In this document: piece after piece, positions 10,101-18,937 of the stretch
Layout: each line of letters begins with the position of its first letter
Numbering within the stretch: the first letter of the stretch is position 1
Assembly (NCBI GenBank): GCA_965215315.1
Contig: CBDCDB010000008.1
Location: 3,162,001-3,226,000 of the forward strand
DNA: 64,000 bases
Direction of reading: 5' to 3'
DNA from: Truepera sp965215315
Lineage (GTDB): Bacteria > Deinococcota > Deinococci > Deinococcales > Trueperaceae
Made by a program: the position numbers and the translations under genes
The notes under the pieces: model-generated
Seen by the model: only the letters and a program-made list of their open reading frames with translations
Told to the model about the DNA's origin: nothing
The model's database searches: none

Positions 10101-13100
10101 CCGGTAACGCGTCGGCAGACATTGTACCGGTCAGCCCTTCGGCGCGGGTATAGCCTAGGTTGGCGGTGAGCCGGCCTCGCCCCAGCGTCAGCTCGCTCTG
10201 AAGCGCGAAATTTTGCTCGTTGTTACCCTGTTCGCCGTTATTCTCTGCACTGTCACCTTGTACGCCGCCATACTGGGCGCGGAGCCGTCCGAGTTTGGCG
10301 CTCGTTACGTCCAGCTGTCCGTCCGAAACCTGTGCGCGAAACGGCACCGCGGTGCGTAGCCACGGGACGGGCGCAGCGGATGTTCCTACCCAGCGCCCGG
10401 TCAGGTCTGCGCTCAGCCTCTCAATCACCGGGTCGGTCGGTGTATCGGGCGAGGGATCAGTTAATGTGCCTCTTCCCGAAAGTGTCAAGTTGCCTGCAGC
10501 GGTGCGCCACCGGAGGTTTTGAGCACTCACCCGAGGATTCGGACGCACGCTTACGGTGAGGCTGCCGCTCGTCTTTTCCGCACCCCTGAACGTCACACCG
10601 TCTACCAGCGCCGCGTACTCGCTCAGTACTGCAGGCAAGGTTGTGCGGAGGGTGAAACCCGGCGCTGCAGGGGCGCTCAGTTGTAAAACCAGCCTGCGGC
10701 CTGCGTCGCCCCCGGCTCGTAACGCCACCCGCGCCGGGCCGACCCCCAGCGCCAGCGCACCTGAAGGCTCGAGCCGACCACCCTCAAGTGCCAGGTTCAG
10801 CGTTTGTGCCCCCTCACTCCCCGGCGCTGCAAGCTGCAAAGTCAGGGGCCAACCGCTACCGGTTACACGCAGCGGCGAGGCGAGCTGCGGACTTGTGACC
10901 TGCGTGCTGAACTCGAGCGCGTCACGGCCTACCTGAAACGTTCCCTGCACGCTGCCGCCGCTGCGCGTCAGCGCGAGGTCGCCTGCCAGCGTCGGTGAGG
11001 TCAGTTCACCCGTCAGTTGTCCCACAAAAACCCGCGTTTGTCCTTCGGTGACTGTGACCTGCCCGCGCCAGCGGTCTCGGTGGCGAGCTTCTATCTCGAG
11101 GTCGCCCACCGGCAGCTTGCCCTCTGCCGTAAGTGCCAGACCCTCCGGCGCGTAACGGGCCTGCAGCGGCAGCTCGAGATTTGCGGTCTCGAGCTGCCCT
11201 TTGACCTGCCCCTGCGTCCGTGTACCTTTGCCCGAAAGCGTAAGCGTGCTGCTCCCCGGCCCGGTCAGGTTGAGCCTGGTGAGCGTCCACGGAAGTACGC
11301 CCGAAAGTCCAACTTGCGCGTTTACGGCGTCCCCACGAAGCTCGAGGCTACCCTCGCCCCGCTCGAGTGAGGCGTTCCCCACCTTTACCGGCCCCAGAGC
11401 GACGTCGGTCAGCGTCCCGCTAAGCGTGCCCAGATCCGCCGCGCCCCCCAGCTCCAGTTTTCCCGTCAGCTGTGGGCTAAGGCTCTCCAGCGGTCCTGAC
11501 AACGAAAACCGCGCCGGGTCGTAGGTGCCGCGCCAGCCTGCCAGCTTAGCCTGCCCGCTCAGCTCTACCACGCTCCCCTGCGTTTCCAGTACGGTGCGAA
11601 AATCGCGGTAAGCGAGCGTTCCGGCAGCGCTGATGCTCGCTTTGGTTCGGGTCAGCGCGAAGTCGGTTTCAGCGCCGAGCAGCGCGAGGGTACTGGTCAG
11701 CTCGAGTCGTCCCCGGCGCGGCGCAGCGGTCGCCTGCAGGGTGCCGTCCGCGCTTCCCTGTCCGCGTAAGGCCAGGTCAAAAACAGGATTGGCGAGGGTT
11801 CCCGACAGGTCGGTCTGACCGCCGAGCTGCCAGCTCGCCGCTTTCGGCCCGAGCCCCCGCAACCTCAGCGTGCCGGAGAGGGGTGCGCCGGAGCTGACGA
11901 AAACCGGCCCCTGCACCCGGCCCTGCCAGCCGGAAACAAAGTCGCTCAGGCGGGTGTCAAGCTCGAGCGATCCGGCAAGCCCACCGTTAAAGCGCAGCTG
12001 TCCTATGACGCGGCTCCGACCACTCTCAAAGCGAACGTCCGACAGTTGCGCGGCGGGCGTGCGGCCCCACGTTTGGGTAGCGCGGAGGGCGGCGCTCAGG
12101 GTTGGCGCTAGGGTCGGTAACAGGCCACCCAGACCCAGCTTCGTCATGTTGAGCGTTGCGCGGTAGCCCTTAGCGTCAACCGCCGCGACCCCACGAAGAC
12201 CGTCGCCGGACACTGAGAGCCGCGCCCCTTGCCGGTCGGCTTTCACCGTTCCGTCTACGGTGAGTGCGCCCCGAAGCGCTACCGGCCCCCTGAGTTCCGG
12301 TGCGCTCAGGCTGCCTGACAGCGCAAGCGAGCCGTTTAGCGCGAGCGGGTCGCCAACCCAGACCGGACTGAGCTGCGCCACCGGAGCCGACACGTCAAGA
12401 GTGCCGTCAAGGTTTCGGTCGCGCCACGGGTCGGCGCTCAGGGTCGCCGACAGGTCGGCGACGTTTACGTTTTTGTAGCTCGCCGCGCCGCGCAGCTGCA
12501 ACTGCTCTTGTCCGAGCAGGGTCAGTGTTACGTCCGCCTTGCCGGGGTTGAGGGTTGCGTCGGCGCGGCCTGAAAAACCTGCGCCCTGCTGCCATACGAG
12601 GTCACTCTCGAGCCCCAGCGCTGCTCGTTTCAAAGTACCAACCAGCCGGACGCGTTCAGGTCTAAAACTTGGACTCAGCACACTCCGTAAAACCAGCTCG
12701 TTCTGGGTTAGTGAGGCTAAGTAGCCGGTCTCGAGGCCGTTCAGCTTTAGCGCCACCGGGTCGCCCGCCGCCGGAACATTGAGCGTTCCCAAAAGCGCAG
12801 CTTGCGCTCCTATACCGGGCACCGTGCCGGACAGCGACAAGGTGTTCTCACCTGACCGAGCCGTAAATGCCGATATCGTTATCGCCTGCTCACGTTGCAC
12901 CGCTTTTACGGAGGCTGAGAGGGGCGTCTCGAGGCCGAGCAATCCTGTCGGCGCGGCTAAAGTGGCGTTTACGGTGCGGCCCGTCTGCGGGTCTGCTTGC
13001 GGGCCGGTTCGTGTCTGTGTAACGCTACCTTCGAGCACCGCGTCAGCTAGCGCCACGCGCAGGTTGCCGTCGCCCCGGTTCGGTGTATAGGTACCGTCTA

Positions 13101-16100
13101 GAGCTAGCTTTTCCCCCTGCCAAGCGCCTTCACCGCGCAGCGTCAGGGTTTCACCGAAGCCGAGCGTAGAGGTTAGCTCGAGCGGACGCTGGCTGTCCGC
13201 GGCACGCACCGTCAGGGTCTCTAACGGCGAAGACCCCTCGGCCCGGACACTCGCCCCGGCAACAGTACCGGTCAGCTCGAGCGCACCCTGTTCAGCCCCC
13301 AAGGTGAGGTCAAAAGGTTGTCCAGCGGTCTGTCCCTGCGCCTCCAAATCAGCGAAGTAATGCAGCCCGTCCTCGGCTGTAGCGAAGCGGGCGCTGCCGG
13401 ACACCGTACCCGTGGCGGGCGCAAAGGCGCTCAGGTCAACCGCTTCAAAATCGGCCTCGGCCTGAACGCGGCCCGCTTCGCCCGCTACCGTCAGCGGTAC
13501 CTTCTGCCCTGCAACATTCAAGTCTGCCGCGCCGTCGTACTGCACGCCGCGCCCACTGACTTGACCCGTCAGCGTTGCCTGCAGGTCTCGGTAGGGGAGG
13601 GTCGCCGCCCCGTCTAGGTCAGCTCGCCAGCTCAGGTCGGGTGAGGCCGTAACCGCAGCCTGAACGCGGGCGTCCGGTAGTGCGCCGAGGCCGGGGGTCA
13701 GGTTCAAGGTGCCGTCTAATCCAGCCCGGCTAAGCGTCAGCGGCCCTGTGACCGTTTTGCCGTCTACCTCAGCGTTTAGAACCGGCTGAGCCAACGCGCC
13801 CTGCAGGGTTCCGCTGAGGCGGTGCGGCGCGTTACGCAGGCCGAAAGGCAGCGACACAGTGCCGTCCCACATCCCGTTTTGTAGCCGCGCGTCTACTGTG
13901 TCGCCGGTCAGTGAGACGTTAAGGCCGCCCGAAAGAGATGCTGCCAGTCCTAGTTGCTGCGCGGGAAGTGCAAACTGCCCGCCCGCCAGATTTTGCGCGG
14001 CGGTCGTCACCCGCCCGTCTAGACGCGGTTGGCCAAGCATCCCCTTTACGGTGCCCCGCAACGTCGCAGCGCCGCCAGTGTCGGCGTTTAGCACGATGTT
14101 CAGGTCAGGGACGAGGCTTCCGGTCGCGTTTGCCTGGAGCGCTCCCTGCTCAAAGTCTGCGGTTAGATTCAAGCGTCTGCCCTGCCCGGTCAGTTGTGCG
14201 GTGGCGTTTCCCACTGTAAAACGCAAACGTCCCTCAAAGCCCCCGGAACTCGAGCCCAGCGTCCCGTCTGCTCGAGCCTCCAAGTTTCGCAACGCCGCAA
14301 CTGGCAGCCTTGCAAGCGCAAACTTATCCACCTGAACTCTCCAGTTTGGCGTTTCTGTCGTCGTGTCAAACCGGGCTTCTAGACCTGTGCCCTGAACGGT
14401 CGCCGTAACCTCGGCGCGTTTTCCGGTAACGTTTAGGCTGAGCGCACCCGGCCCGCCTCGCCGCCAGCTCGAGCGCACCTCGTAAGCCTGTGTAAAGGCG
14501 TCCACCTGCACCCCTAACCGAACCTGCCCGAGCAGACCGGGTTGCAGCGTTTCGGCAGGAACGGTGCCGTTCAGCTTGAGATCGCGCAAGGTTCCCGCTA
14601 GCTCGAGCGGTGCGCCGCCCAGCGTGAGGGTGCCGCGCACCCGTCCGTCCGGATTTTGCGGGCTTCGGGTTAGGTCGGCGGTAAGGTTTACGGTTTCGCC
14701 GCGCAAAGTGGCATGTTGCTCCAGTTGCGCGTTTAGTGTCCAGCCGTTTTCGCCTTGACGGGCCGTGACCCGTGACTGACCGATGCGGAGGTCGGCCTGA
14801 CCTCGCGCCAGATTGCCGTTTAGTTGCCAGGATTGAGGGAGGAGCTCGAGCCCGGCCCGCGACACACCGGGAACCTGACCCGACCCGACCAACGTCAGTT
14901 TGGGATACTGACCTCGTACCTGCACCGCGCCAAGGTCGCCGAGCTGCAAAGTCGCGTCGGTTTCCGGGAGCGCCGTCCCTGAGAGCGTAAGCGGTTGCCC
15001 GAGCAGCCCGGACAACGCACCAGACGACGCCCCCAGGTTGAGTTTGTCACCCTGTGAGGTCGCCTCAGCCTCGAACGGCAACCCGAACGCTGTTCCCTGC
15101 GCCGTCGCCCGACCTGAAAACGCGGCACCCTGACGGGCGAGGTTCGTCTTCACCGTACCGCTCAGCGGCAACCCGAGCGCTTGACCGAGTTCACCTAGTG
15201 GCAGCGTTCCGTCCGTAGACCACGACCGTAACGAGTCAAACCGAGCCGTAAAATTTTCTCCGCCCCCCGTAAGATTGGCCTCTGTGCGTACCTGCCCGGT
15301 CGCGTCCGGTTTAGCCGAGACTGCAACGTCTACGCCGCCGAGCGTTCCGGAAAGGTCGGCTCTCTGTTCGGTCAGCGACGCGTTACCGGATAAATTCGCG
15401 CCGTCAAGTGTTCGTCCTGCCAAAGTTGCGCCCTGTTTACTGTTAACCGAAAGCTTCGTGTTTTGGGCGTTGCCTACCGCTCTAACCGTGGTTCCAGGGC
15501 TGTCTCCTGTCGTTTTAGCGCGAACGTCGAGGTCTAAGGTCTTAACGAGCTGCGCGGTCTGTCCCGATACTGTGCCATTTGCCGCAAACGTCTCCCCGAG
15601 TGCGCCGATACGAGCATTGTTGAGCGTTCCCGTTAGCGCACCGTTTTGCACCTTGACGTCTACCCCGGCTTTTTTGTCTGTGACCGACGCTGCAAGCCCA
15701 TCAGCTTGTGACAAGTTGACCTTCGCGTTCAAATCAGGAAGCGTGACGCCTGCGCCGCGTAAGTCTTGCGTGACGAGCTGCGCCGTCGTGGAAAGCCCGT
15801 TTTGTCTCGAGAGCCGTCCATTTTGCAGCGCCACAGTGCCCGTCGCCCGCCCGCTTAGCGCAGTGGGGGAGAGCGCATACCGCAGGTCGTTCAGCGTGCC
15901 GGACGCCTCCAGCGGCCCGAAATCACCGGTTATCCCGGTCAGGGTGCCGTTCTCTAAAGTTGCCGCCGCCTGCCCGGAAAAGTCGGCCTCTGCCCGTACC
16001 CCGCCCGCTGCCGGATGCGCGCCCTGTGGCCCCGCAATTCGCAAGGTCAGCGGCAAGGTGCTGATGGGGCCGTCGGCCTCAGCTATAACCGTTACCGGGT

Positions 16101-17580
16101 CGGCGAAACCGGGCAACGCAAGCTTCCTCACCCGCGCCGTTCCGTTTAGGACGTTGCCGTCCAGCGTCAGCCCGCCCGTCAGGTCTGCGCCGCGTTCGTC
16201 GTTGCCGGACAGGTCAACCTGCCAGCTGCGTCCGTCTGTTTGTGCCTCGGCTTTGACAGTCGTGCTGCGCCCGAGCAGTTGCCCCTTTAGCTCGAGGTCG
16301 CTTGTTCCCGTAAGGTTGCCTTGCTGCGACGCCAAATCAACGTTCACGTCGCCGGAAAAGCCGCGTAAGGGTAAGTTCTGACCGCTCGCCGTAAGCCCGA
16401 AACCTTCGCCCTGCGGCGTCAGCGCAAACCGAAACGGTTCACCGCCTAAGGTCGCCGTGGCTCCGACCTCAGTCCCGACGGCTGACTCAAAGCCGAAATC
16501 CACGTTCAGGTCGCGGAGCGGTTCACCGAGCAGTTTGCCCTGCCCGGTCGCCTGACCTGAGAGCGTAAAGGTCTGCCAGCCGCCTACCTTCAAGCTCACG
16601 TCGGCGTTGCCGGAGGGTTCCAGAACGTCGTCAACCAAGTTTTGTGATCGTCCCTGTCCCAGCCACACGAGCGCGTCTGTGAGCGCAGCGTCGCCGGTCA
16701 CATCAACTTGCCAGTGTTGCGCCGCTAAGTCCACCGTAGCGGTGCCCTCAAGCGGCCCGCCGAGTGCCTGCCCGATCAGCTCTGTAGTGAGCTTCTGGTC
16801 ACGCACCGTAAGCGGCCCCGAGACCCGGCTCAGCTCGAGCCCCACCAGATCAACTTGGCCCCCGTCTAGCTCGAGGTCTCCCGTCACGCCCGCCGCGTCT
16901 GCCTTTACGGTGCCGCTGAGGGTGCCCCCTTTAAGTCCGTCAAAATAACCCTGAGCGAGCGCAACGTCGGCCTGCTGAACCGCTACGCCCAGCGTAAAAG
17001 GCTCGAGCGTTGCCGTTCCGGAGGCTTTCAAAACGGCATTTTGAACAGTATTTTGAACGGCGAGTGCGGTGCTAAAGTTGAACGTTTCACCCGTTTCTGT
17101 GACCTCGAGCCGGGTCAGCTTGACATCGGGAATAGCGAACGGTGCGCCGGAAACGTCTAGTGCCACGTCTGAGACGTCGGCTTGCTCCAAAATCGGACGA
17201 AACCAGCTGCGCGGCTGGGCTGCGGGCGTAGGTGTATTCGGGGTTGCCGGAGCAGGCTGCGCGACTTTAGCTAAGTTGAGCGACCCCCGCACTCCCACAA
17301 TCTCGGTGCGCAGAGGCAGTTTGCCCGTTACGAGCGCCGGTAGCGTGTAGCCGAGCCGCAAAGTCTGAACCGAGGCATTTACCCCCGGCCCTTTGATGTT
17401 CAGCCCGTCTAAGCTCAGCCGGTAAAAGGGATTGCCGCCGCTCTCCCGGTACGTGACGGTGTACCCGGCTCGAGCGGCGAACGACGCGCCCCACCGTAAC
17501 AGTGCGTTTCTGGCCGGGGGCAACCCCGGCAGCAAAAACAGCAGTAGCACCCCGAGAGTGACAAAAAAACGCCGCCTCAC
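7171..17580 (-). CDS. giant TamB-like outer-membrane assembly protein (DUF490)
   Basis: A 3469-residue AsmA/TamB-like protein, expected to span the periplasm from an inner-membrane anchor to the outer membrane, where this family helps insert beta-barrel proteins or moves lipid. A single N-terminal membrane segment (residues ~5-20) is followed by thousands of residues of Gly/Leu/Thr-rich beta repeats (patterns such as LSGTVKAD and LTGSGQVNL). The DUF490 C-terminal part, about 3140-3469, carries EGELVSLLTLGRLQ and FGVSVKLGGYLSDNLFASVQVG. A low-complexity Pro/Thr/Glu/Gly/Ser stretch at about residues 2970-3108 interrupts it. Proteobacterial TamB is ~1260 aa, so this is very long. Many overlapping ORFs on the other strand are shadows. 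Confidence 0.88.
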   Translation of the reverse strand: MRRRFFVTLGVLLLFLLPGLPPARNALLRWGASFAARAGYTVTYRESGGNPFYRLSLDGLNIKGPGVNASVQTLRLGYTLPALVTGKLPLRTEIVGVRGSLNLAKVAQPAPATPNTPTPAAQPRSWFRPILEQADVSDVALDVSGAPFAIPDVKLTRLEVTETGETFNFSTALAVQNTVQNAVLKASGTATLEPFTLGVAVQQADVALAQGYFDGLKGGTLSGTVKADAAGVTGDLELDGGQVDLVGLELSRVSGPLTVRDQKLTTELIGQALGGPLEGTATVDLAAQHWQVDVTGDAALTDALVWLGQGRSQNLVDDVLEPSGNADVSLKVGGWQTFTLSGQATGQGKLLGEPLRDLNVDFGFESAVGTEVGATATLGGEPFRFALTPQGEGFGLTASGQNLPLRGFSGDVNVDLASQQGNLTGTSDLELKGQLLGRSTTVKAEAQTDGRSWQVDLSGNDERGADLTGGLTLDGNVLNGTARVRKLALPGFADPVTVIAEADGPISTLPLTLRIAGPQGAHPAAGGVRAEADFSGQAAATLENGTLTGITGDFGPLEASGTLNDLRYALSPTALSGRATGTVALQNGRLSRQNGLSTTAQLVTQDLRGAGVTLPDLNAKVNLSQADGLAASVTDKKAGVDVKVQNGALTGTLNNARIGALGETFAANGTVSGQTAQLVKTLDLDVRAKTTGDSPGTTVRAVGNAQNTKLSVNSKQGATLAGRTLDGANLSGNASLTEQRADLSGTLGGVDVAVSAKPDATGQVRTEANLTGGGENFTARFDSLRSWSTDGTLPLGELGQALGLPLSGTVKTNLARQGAAFSGRATAQGTAFGLPFEAEATSQGDKLNLGASSGALSGLLGQPLTLSGTALPETDATLQLGDLGAVQVRGQYPKLTLVGSGQVPGVSRAGLELLPQSWQLNGNLARGQADLRIGQSRVTARQGENGWTLNAQLEQHATLRGETVNLTADLTRSPQNPDGRVRGTLTLGGAPLELAGTLRDLKLNGTVPAETLQPGLLGQVRLGVQVDAFTQAYEVRSSWRRGGPGALSLNVTGKRAEVTATVQGTGLEARFDTTTETPNWRVQVDKFALARLPVAALRNLEARADGTLGSSSGGFEGRLRFTVGNATAQLTGQGRRLNLTADFEQGALQANATGSLVPDLNIVLNADTGGAATLRGTVKGMLGQPRLDGRVTTAAQNLAGGQFALPAQQLGLAASLSGGLNVSLTGDTVDARLQNGMWDGTVSLPFGLRNAPHRLSGTLQGALAQPVLNAEVDGKTVTGPLTLSRAGLDGTLNLTPGLGALPDARVQAAVTASPDLSWRADLDGAATLPYRDLQATLTGQVSGRGVQYDGAADLNVAGQKVPLTVAGEAGRVQAEADFEAVDLSAFAPATGTVSGSARFATAEDGLHYFADLEAQGQTAGQPFDLTLGAEQGALELTGTVAGASVRAEGSSPLETLTVRAADSQRPLELTSTLGFGETLTLRGEGAWQGEKLALDGTYTPNRGDGNLRVALADAVLEGSVTQTRTGPQADPQTGRTVNATLAAPTGLLGLETPLSASVKAVQREQAITISAFTARSGENTLSLSGTVPGIGAQAALLGTLNVPAAGDPVALKLNGLETGYLASLTQNELVLRSVLSPSFRPERVRLVGTLKRAALGLESDLVWQQGAGFSGRADATLNPGKADVTLTLLGQEQLQLRGAASYKNVNVADLSATLSADPWRDRNLDGTLDVSAPVAQLSPVWVGDPLALNGSLALSGSLSAPELRGPVALRGALTVDGTVKADRQGARLSVSGDGLRGVAAVDAKGYRATLNMTKLGLGGLLPTLAPTLSAALRATQTWGRTPAAQLSDVRFESGRSRVIGQLRFNGGLAGSLELDTRLSDFVSGWQGRVQGPVFVSSGAPLSGTLRLRGLGPKAASWQLGGQTDLSGTLANPVFDLALRGQGSADGTLQATAAPRRGRLELTSTLALLGAETDFALTRTKASISAAGTLAYRDFRTVLETQGSVVELSGQAKLAGWRGTYDPARFSLSGPLESLSPQLTGKLELGGAADLGTLSGTLTDVALGPVKVGNASLERGEGSLELRGDAVNAQVGLSGVLPWTLTRLNLTGPGSSTLTLSGKGTRTQGQVKGQLETANLELPLQARYAPEGLALTAEGKLPVGDLEIEARHRDRWRGQVTVTEGQTRVFVGQLTGELTSPTLAGDLALTRSGGSVQGTFQVGRDALEFSTQVTSPQLASPLRVTGSGWPLTLQLAAPGSEGAQTLNLALEGGRLEPSGALALGVGPARVALRAGGDAGRRLVLQLSAPAAPGFTLRTTLPAVLSEYAALVDGVTFRGAEKTSGSLTVSVRPNPRVSAQNLRWRTAAGNLTLSGRGTLTDPSPDTPTDPVIERLSADLTGRWVGTSAAPVPWLRTAVPFRAQVSDGQLDVTSAKLGRLRAQYGGVQGDSAENNGEQGNNEQNFALQSELTLGRGRLTANLGYTRAEGLTGTMSADALPVFSVGQTVATLTSQLTLGEAGVSGNGALELSGGQLNLSGFAGWARLLPEPLARFTPSGTEALSAQLRLSRFDLGGVPQIAARLPHLSAPVSGVATLSGTQIVGQLVAPELRVLANTLPTQVDFNGTLTALEARALVGDSRLNVRYNRSNTGSETGPNAGPTVAGLVTLEGFPLQALPEAVVGASQVEATLTGAARFDLPLRRLETGYVRLATEQLTLKSTGPNSTNKLTRGDVAVRFENGSLYVERAEFRGDGFWRARGVLTPENLDFTVEAQDADFTPLLRLVPPLAALNVGAQGSLDVQAVGSAAAPDITLQSPNIDLNIAGSRYRIVDTEASLSGGAFGLSGALLGVSPVTGRLELTGSGQVNLAPFVTTGLALRFGGGVTVPTLGRVSGIQGRIYPSDAGWQLDSRGTLGRPFRVAGSLAPLELSITGQALDVQARRLFLASSSTDVDLLLQARNGVFTFSGDAFVRQAQLSLNRGETAPATAQNGETQPAEESPPDPTPTTPAGTPEPNTAGSAGTDANLNTALAVTSLSADSLNPSSSGAEDLSGTGLGVQGLDAAGSGIPEAGVADPGVTGSDTENSAVGDLEAAGSGEGLSLALDAASGAAASVERAVSRSTNPVLARIRFNNVTLTAPREVFFNEAFGNAELGFDLTLSGTAARPLLDGQAGTLGGSIRFSGQDFSLSKAVATFDAARGVYPTLALEATTSYDTRTVGGTGEQNQVQIVEPTTPTFEVQLQINGGFEESRTGRQVLDLAPTLSSNAQLQEANSSGTRPLSEGELVSLLTLGRLQLDAAFGSSNSLVGTVAESALDTAVDLLLVSELQDALNDVIGADLLEIRTSAFSSILGTETDGSQPNFGVSVKLGGYLSDNLFASVQVGRFDDPEQNYALSNEFLLRYTAAPLELNLTGGVNFLDRAVLSAATDFSLGLSYAITPLISLEASLDTTTSLDTNAPLGTTARQRDTSIGFGVSFTW

Positions 17581-17808
17581 CCTAAGAAACCCGAGAAAAA
17601 CTTAGGCGTCAAAAGGTCAGGTTGAAGGGATTTGACGCGGCGGCGGCGCGGAAGACGAAACATGCTAACAGCCAAGAGTACCATTTGTCAGGTGCTAAAT
17701 CCTCGTATATTTTTACTTTTTTCGCCCAGCTGACTTTAGGTTTCGTTCATTTTAGGCTTTCGTTTCGCCTCCGCAAGCTGAGTTTCGGCATAATACGTTC
17801 AGGTGCGT

Positions 17809-17814
17809 TAGCAT
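17809..17814 (+). promoter_or_regulatory. TANNNT box 6 nt before acylphosphatase start
   Basis: TAGCAT followed by AACGGG and then the ATG, with no Shine-Dalgarno sequence. This fits a leaderless promoter. A -35 element is not evident. Confidence 0.5.
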
Positions 17815-17820
17815 AACGGG

Positions 17821-18105
17821 ATGTCGCAGACCGATGATACCGTTCGCCTGACCGTCCTCGTTTCCGGGGAGGTGCAGGGCGTCAACTTTCGCAACTTCGT
17901 CCGGCGTTTGGCCCGTGATGCGGGGCTCAAAGGTTACGCCGAAAACCTGAGTGACGGCCGCGTCGAGGTCGTTGCGGAGGGGCCAAAAGGGGAGCTGACG
18001 GCGCTGTTGCACCAGCTTCAGCGCGGCCCCACCTACGCCGACGTCAGCGGGGTTGACGTCACCTGGGGGGAGGTGAGCGGGCTTGAAGGTTTCCACACCT
18101 ACTAG
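17821..18105 (+). CDS. acyP: acylphosphatase
   Basis: Small cytosolic enzyme (94 aa) that hydrolyses acyl phosphates. The active-site loop GEVQGVNFRNFV near residues 17-28 holds the phosphate-binding Arg, and ENLSDGRVEVVAEG carries the catalytic Asn of the family. Length is typical. It begins a three-gene operon: its 3' end overlaps the TTG start of the next gene by 23 nt. Divergent from the TamB-like gene across ~240 bp. Confidence 0.93.
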   Translation: MSQTDDTVRLTVLVSGEVQGVNFRNFVRRLARDAGLKGYAENLSDGRVEVVAEGPKGELTALLHQLQRGPTYADVSGVDVTWGEVSGLEGFHTY

Positions 18106-18937
18106 CGCGTTTCCCACGCCCTTAACCGAAGCCGAAGCTGCGGCGGTACCCGGAACGCTGGGCCGTATTACAGCCGAGCGGGTTGCCGCCTATCAAAACG
18201 TATCTATAAATGATACGGGCGACGTTAGCGTGCCACTCGAGAGACCGGGTTTTACGGCAGCACTACGAGCGCCCGGTTTGCAGCTTATCGCCGAGGTCAA
18301 ACGTCGCAGCCCGTCGCTGGGCGCAATTGCCGAGCTAGACCCCGGCGAAGCTGCCGCTGCCTACGCCGCCGGGGGCGCGGCGGCCCTGAGCGTCCTCACC
18401 GAACCGAACCATTTTGGCGGTGAGTTGGCACATTTGGGGCAAGTTGCTGCGACGGTGGCGCTGCCGCTCTTGCGCAAAGATTTTACAGTACATCCGGCGC
18501 AGCTTTTCGAGGCCAAAGCGTCCGGGGCGAGCGCCGTTCTCCTGATCGTGGCGGTTCTGGGACGGCATACTGAGGCTTACCTCGAGCTTACCCACCAACT
18601 TGGTCTAGACGCGCTCGTCGAAGTGCACGACGAAGCTGAACTGGACGTATCGCTGGCGAGTGGTGCAGAGATGATTGGCGTCAACAACCGCGACCTTAAA
18701 ACCTTGAAGATTGACCTGGGAACTGCCCCTCGTCTCATGCGCGTCGCCCGTGACGCAGGTTTCTCCGGCTTGCTCGTCGCCGAATCGGGCTACACCGAAG
18801 CCGCTGAACTGGGAAGTGTTTACGGTCTGGCGGACGCTGTGCTGGTCGGCGGTAGTGTTGCCGGAAGTGGTGATTTGGCGGCGGCGGTGCGGCGGCTTAA
18901 AACGGGACTCGAGGCTCTGGAACATGCTGAAAGCTAA
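18083..18937 (+). CDS. trpC: indole-3-glycerol phosphate synthase
   Basis: Closes the indole ring in tryptophan synthesis, converting carboxyphenylamino-deoxyribulose phosphate to indole-3-glycerol phosphate. 284 aa. TIM-barrel signatures are LIAEVKRRSPSLG (substrate-binding Lys), LRKDF (catalytic Lys), GVNNRDLKTLKIDL, VAESGY, and VGGSVAGSGD in place of the usual VGESLM. The best start is a TTG at 18083 inside the acylphosphatase gene, with AGGTGAG upstream. Other trp genes are not in the window, so the pathway is split on the chromosome. Confidence 0.93.
   Translation: MKVSTPTSAFPTPLTEAEAAAVPGTLGRITAERVAAYQNVSINDTGDVSVPLERPGFTAALRAPGLQLIAEVKRRSPSLGAIAELDPGEAAAAYAAGGAAALSVLTEPNHFGGELAHLGQVAATVALPLLRKDFTVHPAQLFEAKASGASAVLLIVAVLGRHTEAYLELTHQLGLDALVEVHDEAELDVSLASGAEMIGVNNRDLKTLKIDLGTAPRLMRVARDAGFSGLLVAESGYTEAAELGSVYGLADAVLVGGSVAGSGDLAAAVRRLKTGLEALEHAES

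Noticed and set aside
15275..16381. A 368-codon open frame on the plus strand, and dozens of similar frames between 7200 and 17500
   Set aside because: They are antisense to the TamB-like gene, are Pro/Ser/Arg-rich as expected from the complement of a GC-rich gene, and have no family signature or promoter.
18711..18923. Upstream extension of the SDR gene to 18711
   Set aside because: It would lie wholly inside trpC in another frame; the SDR cofactor loop starts right after the ATG at 18924.
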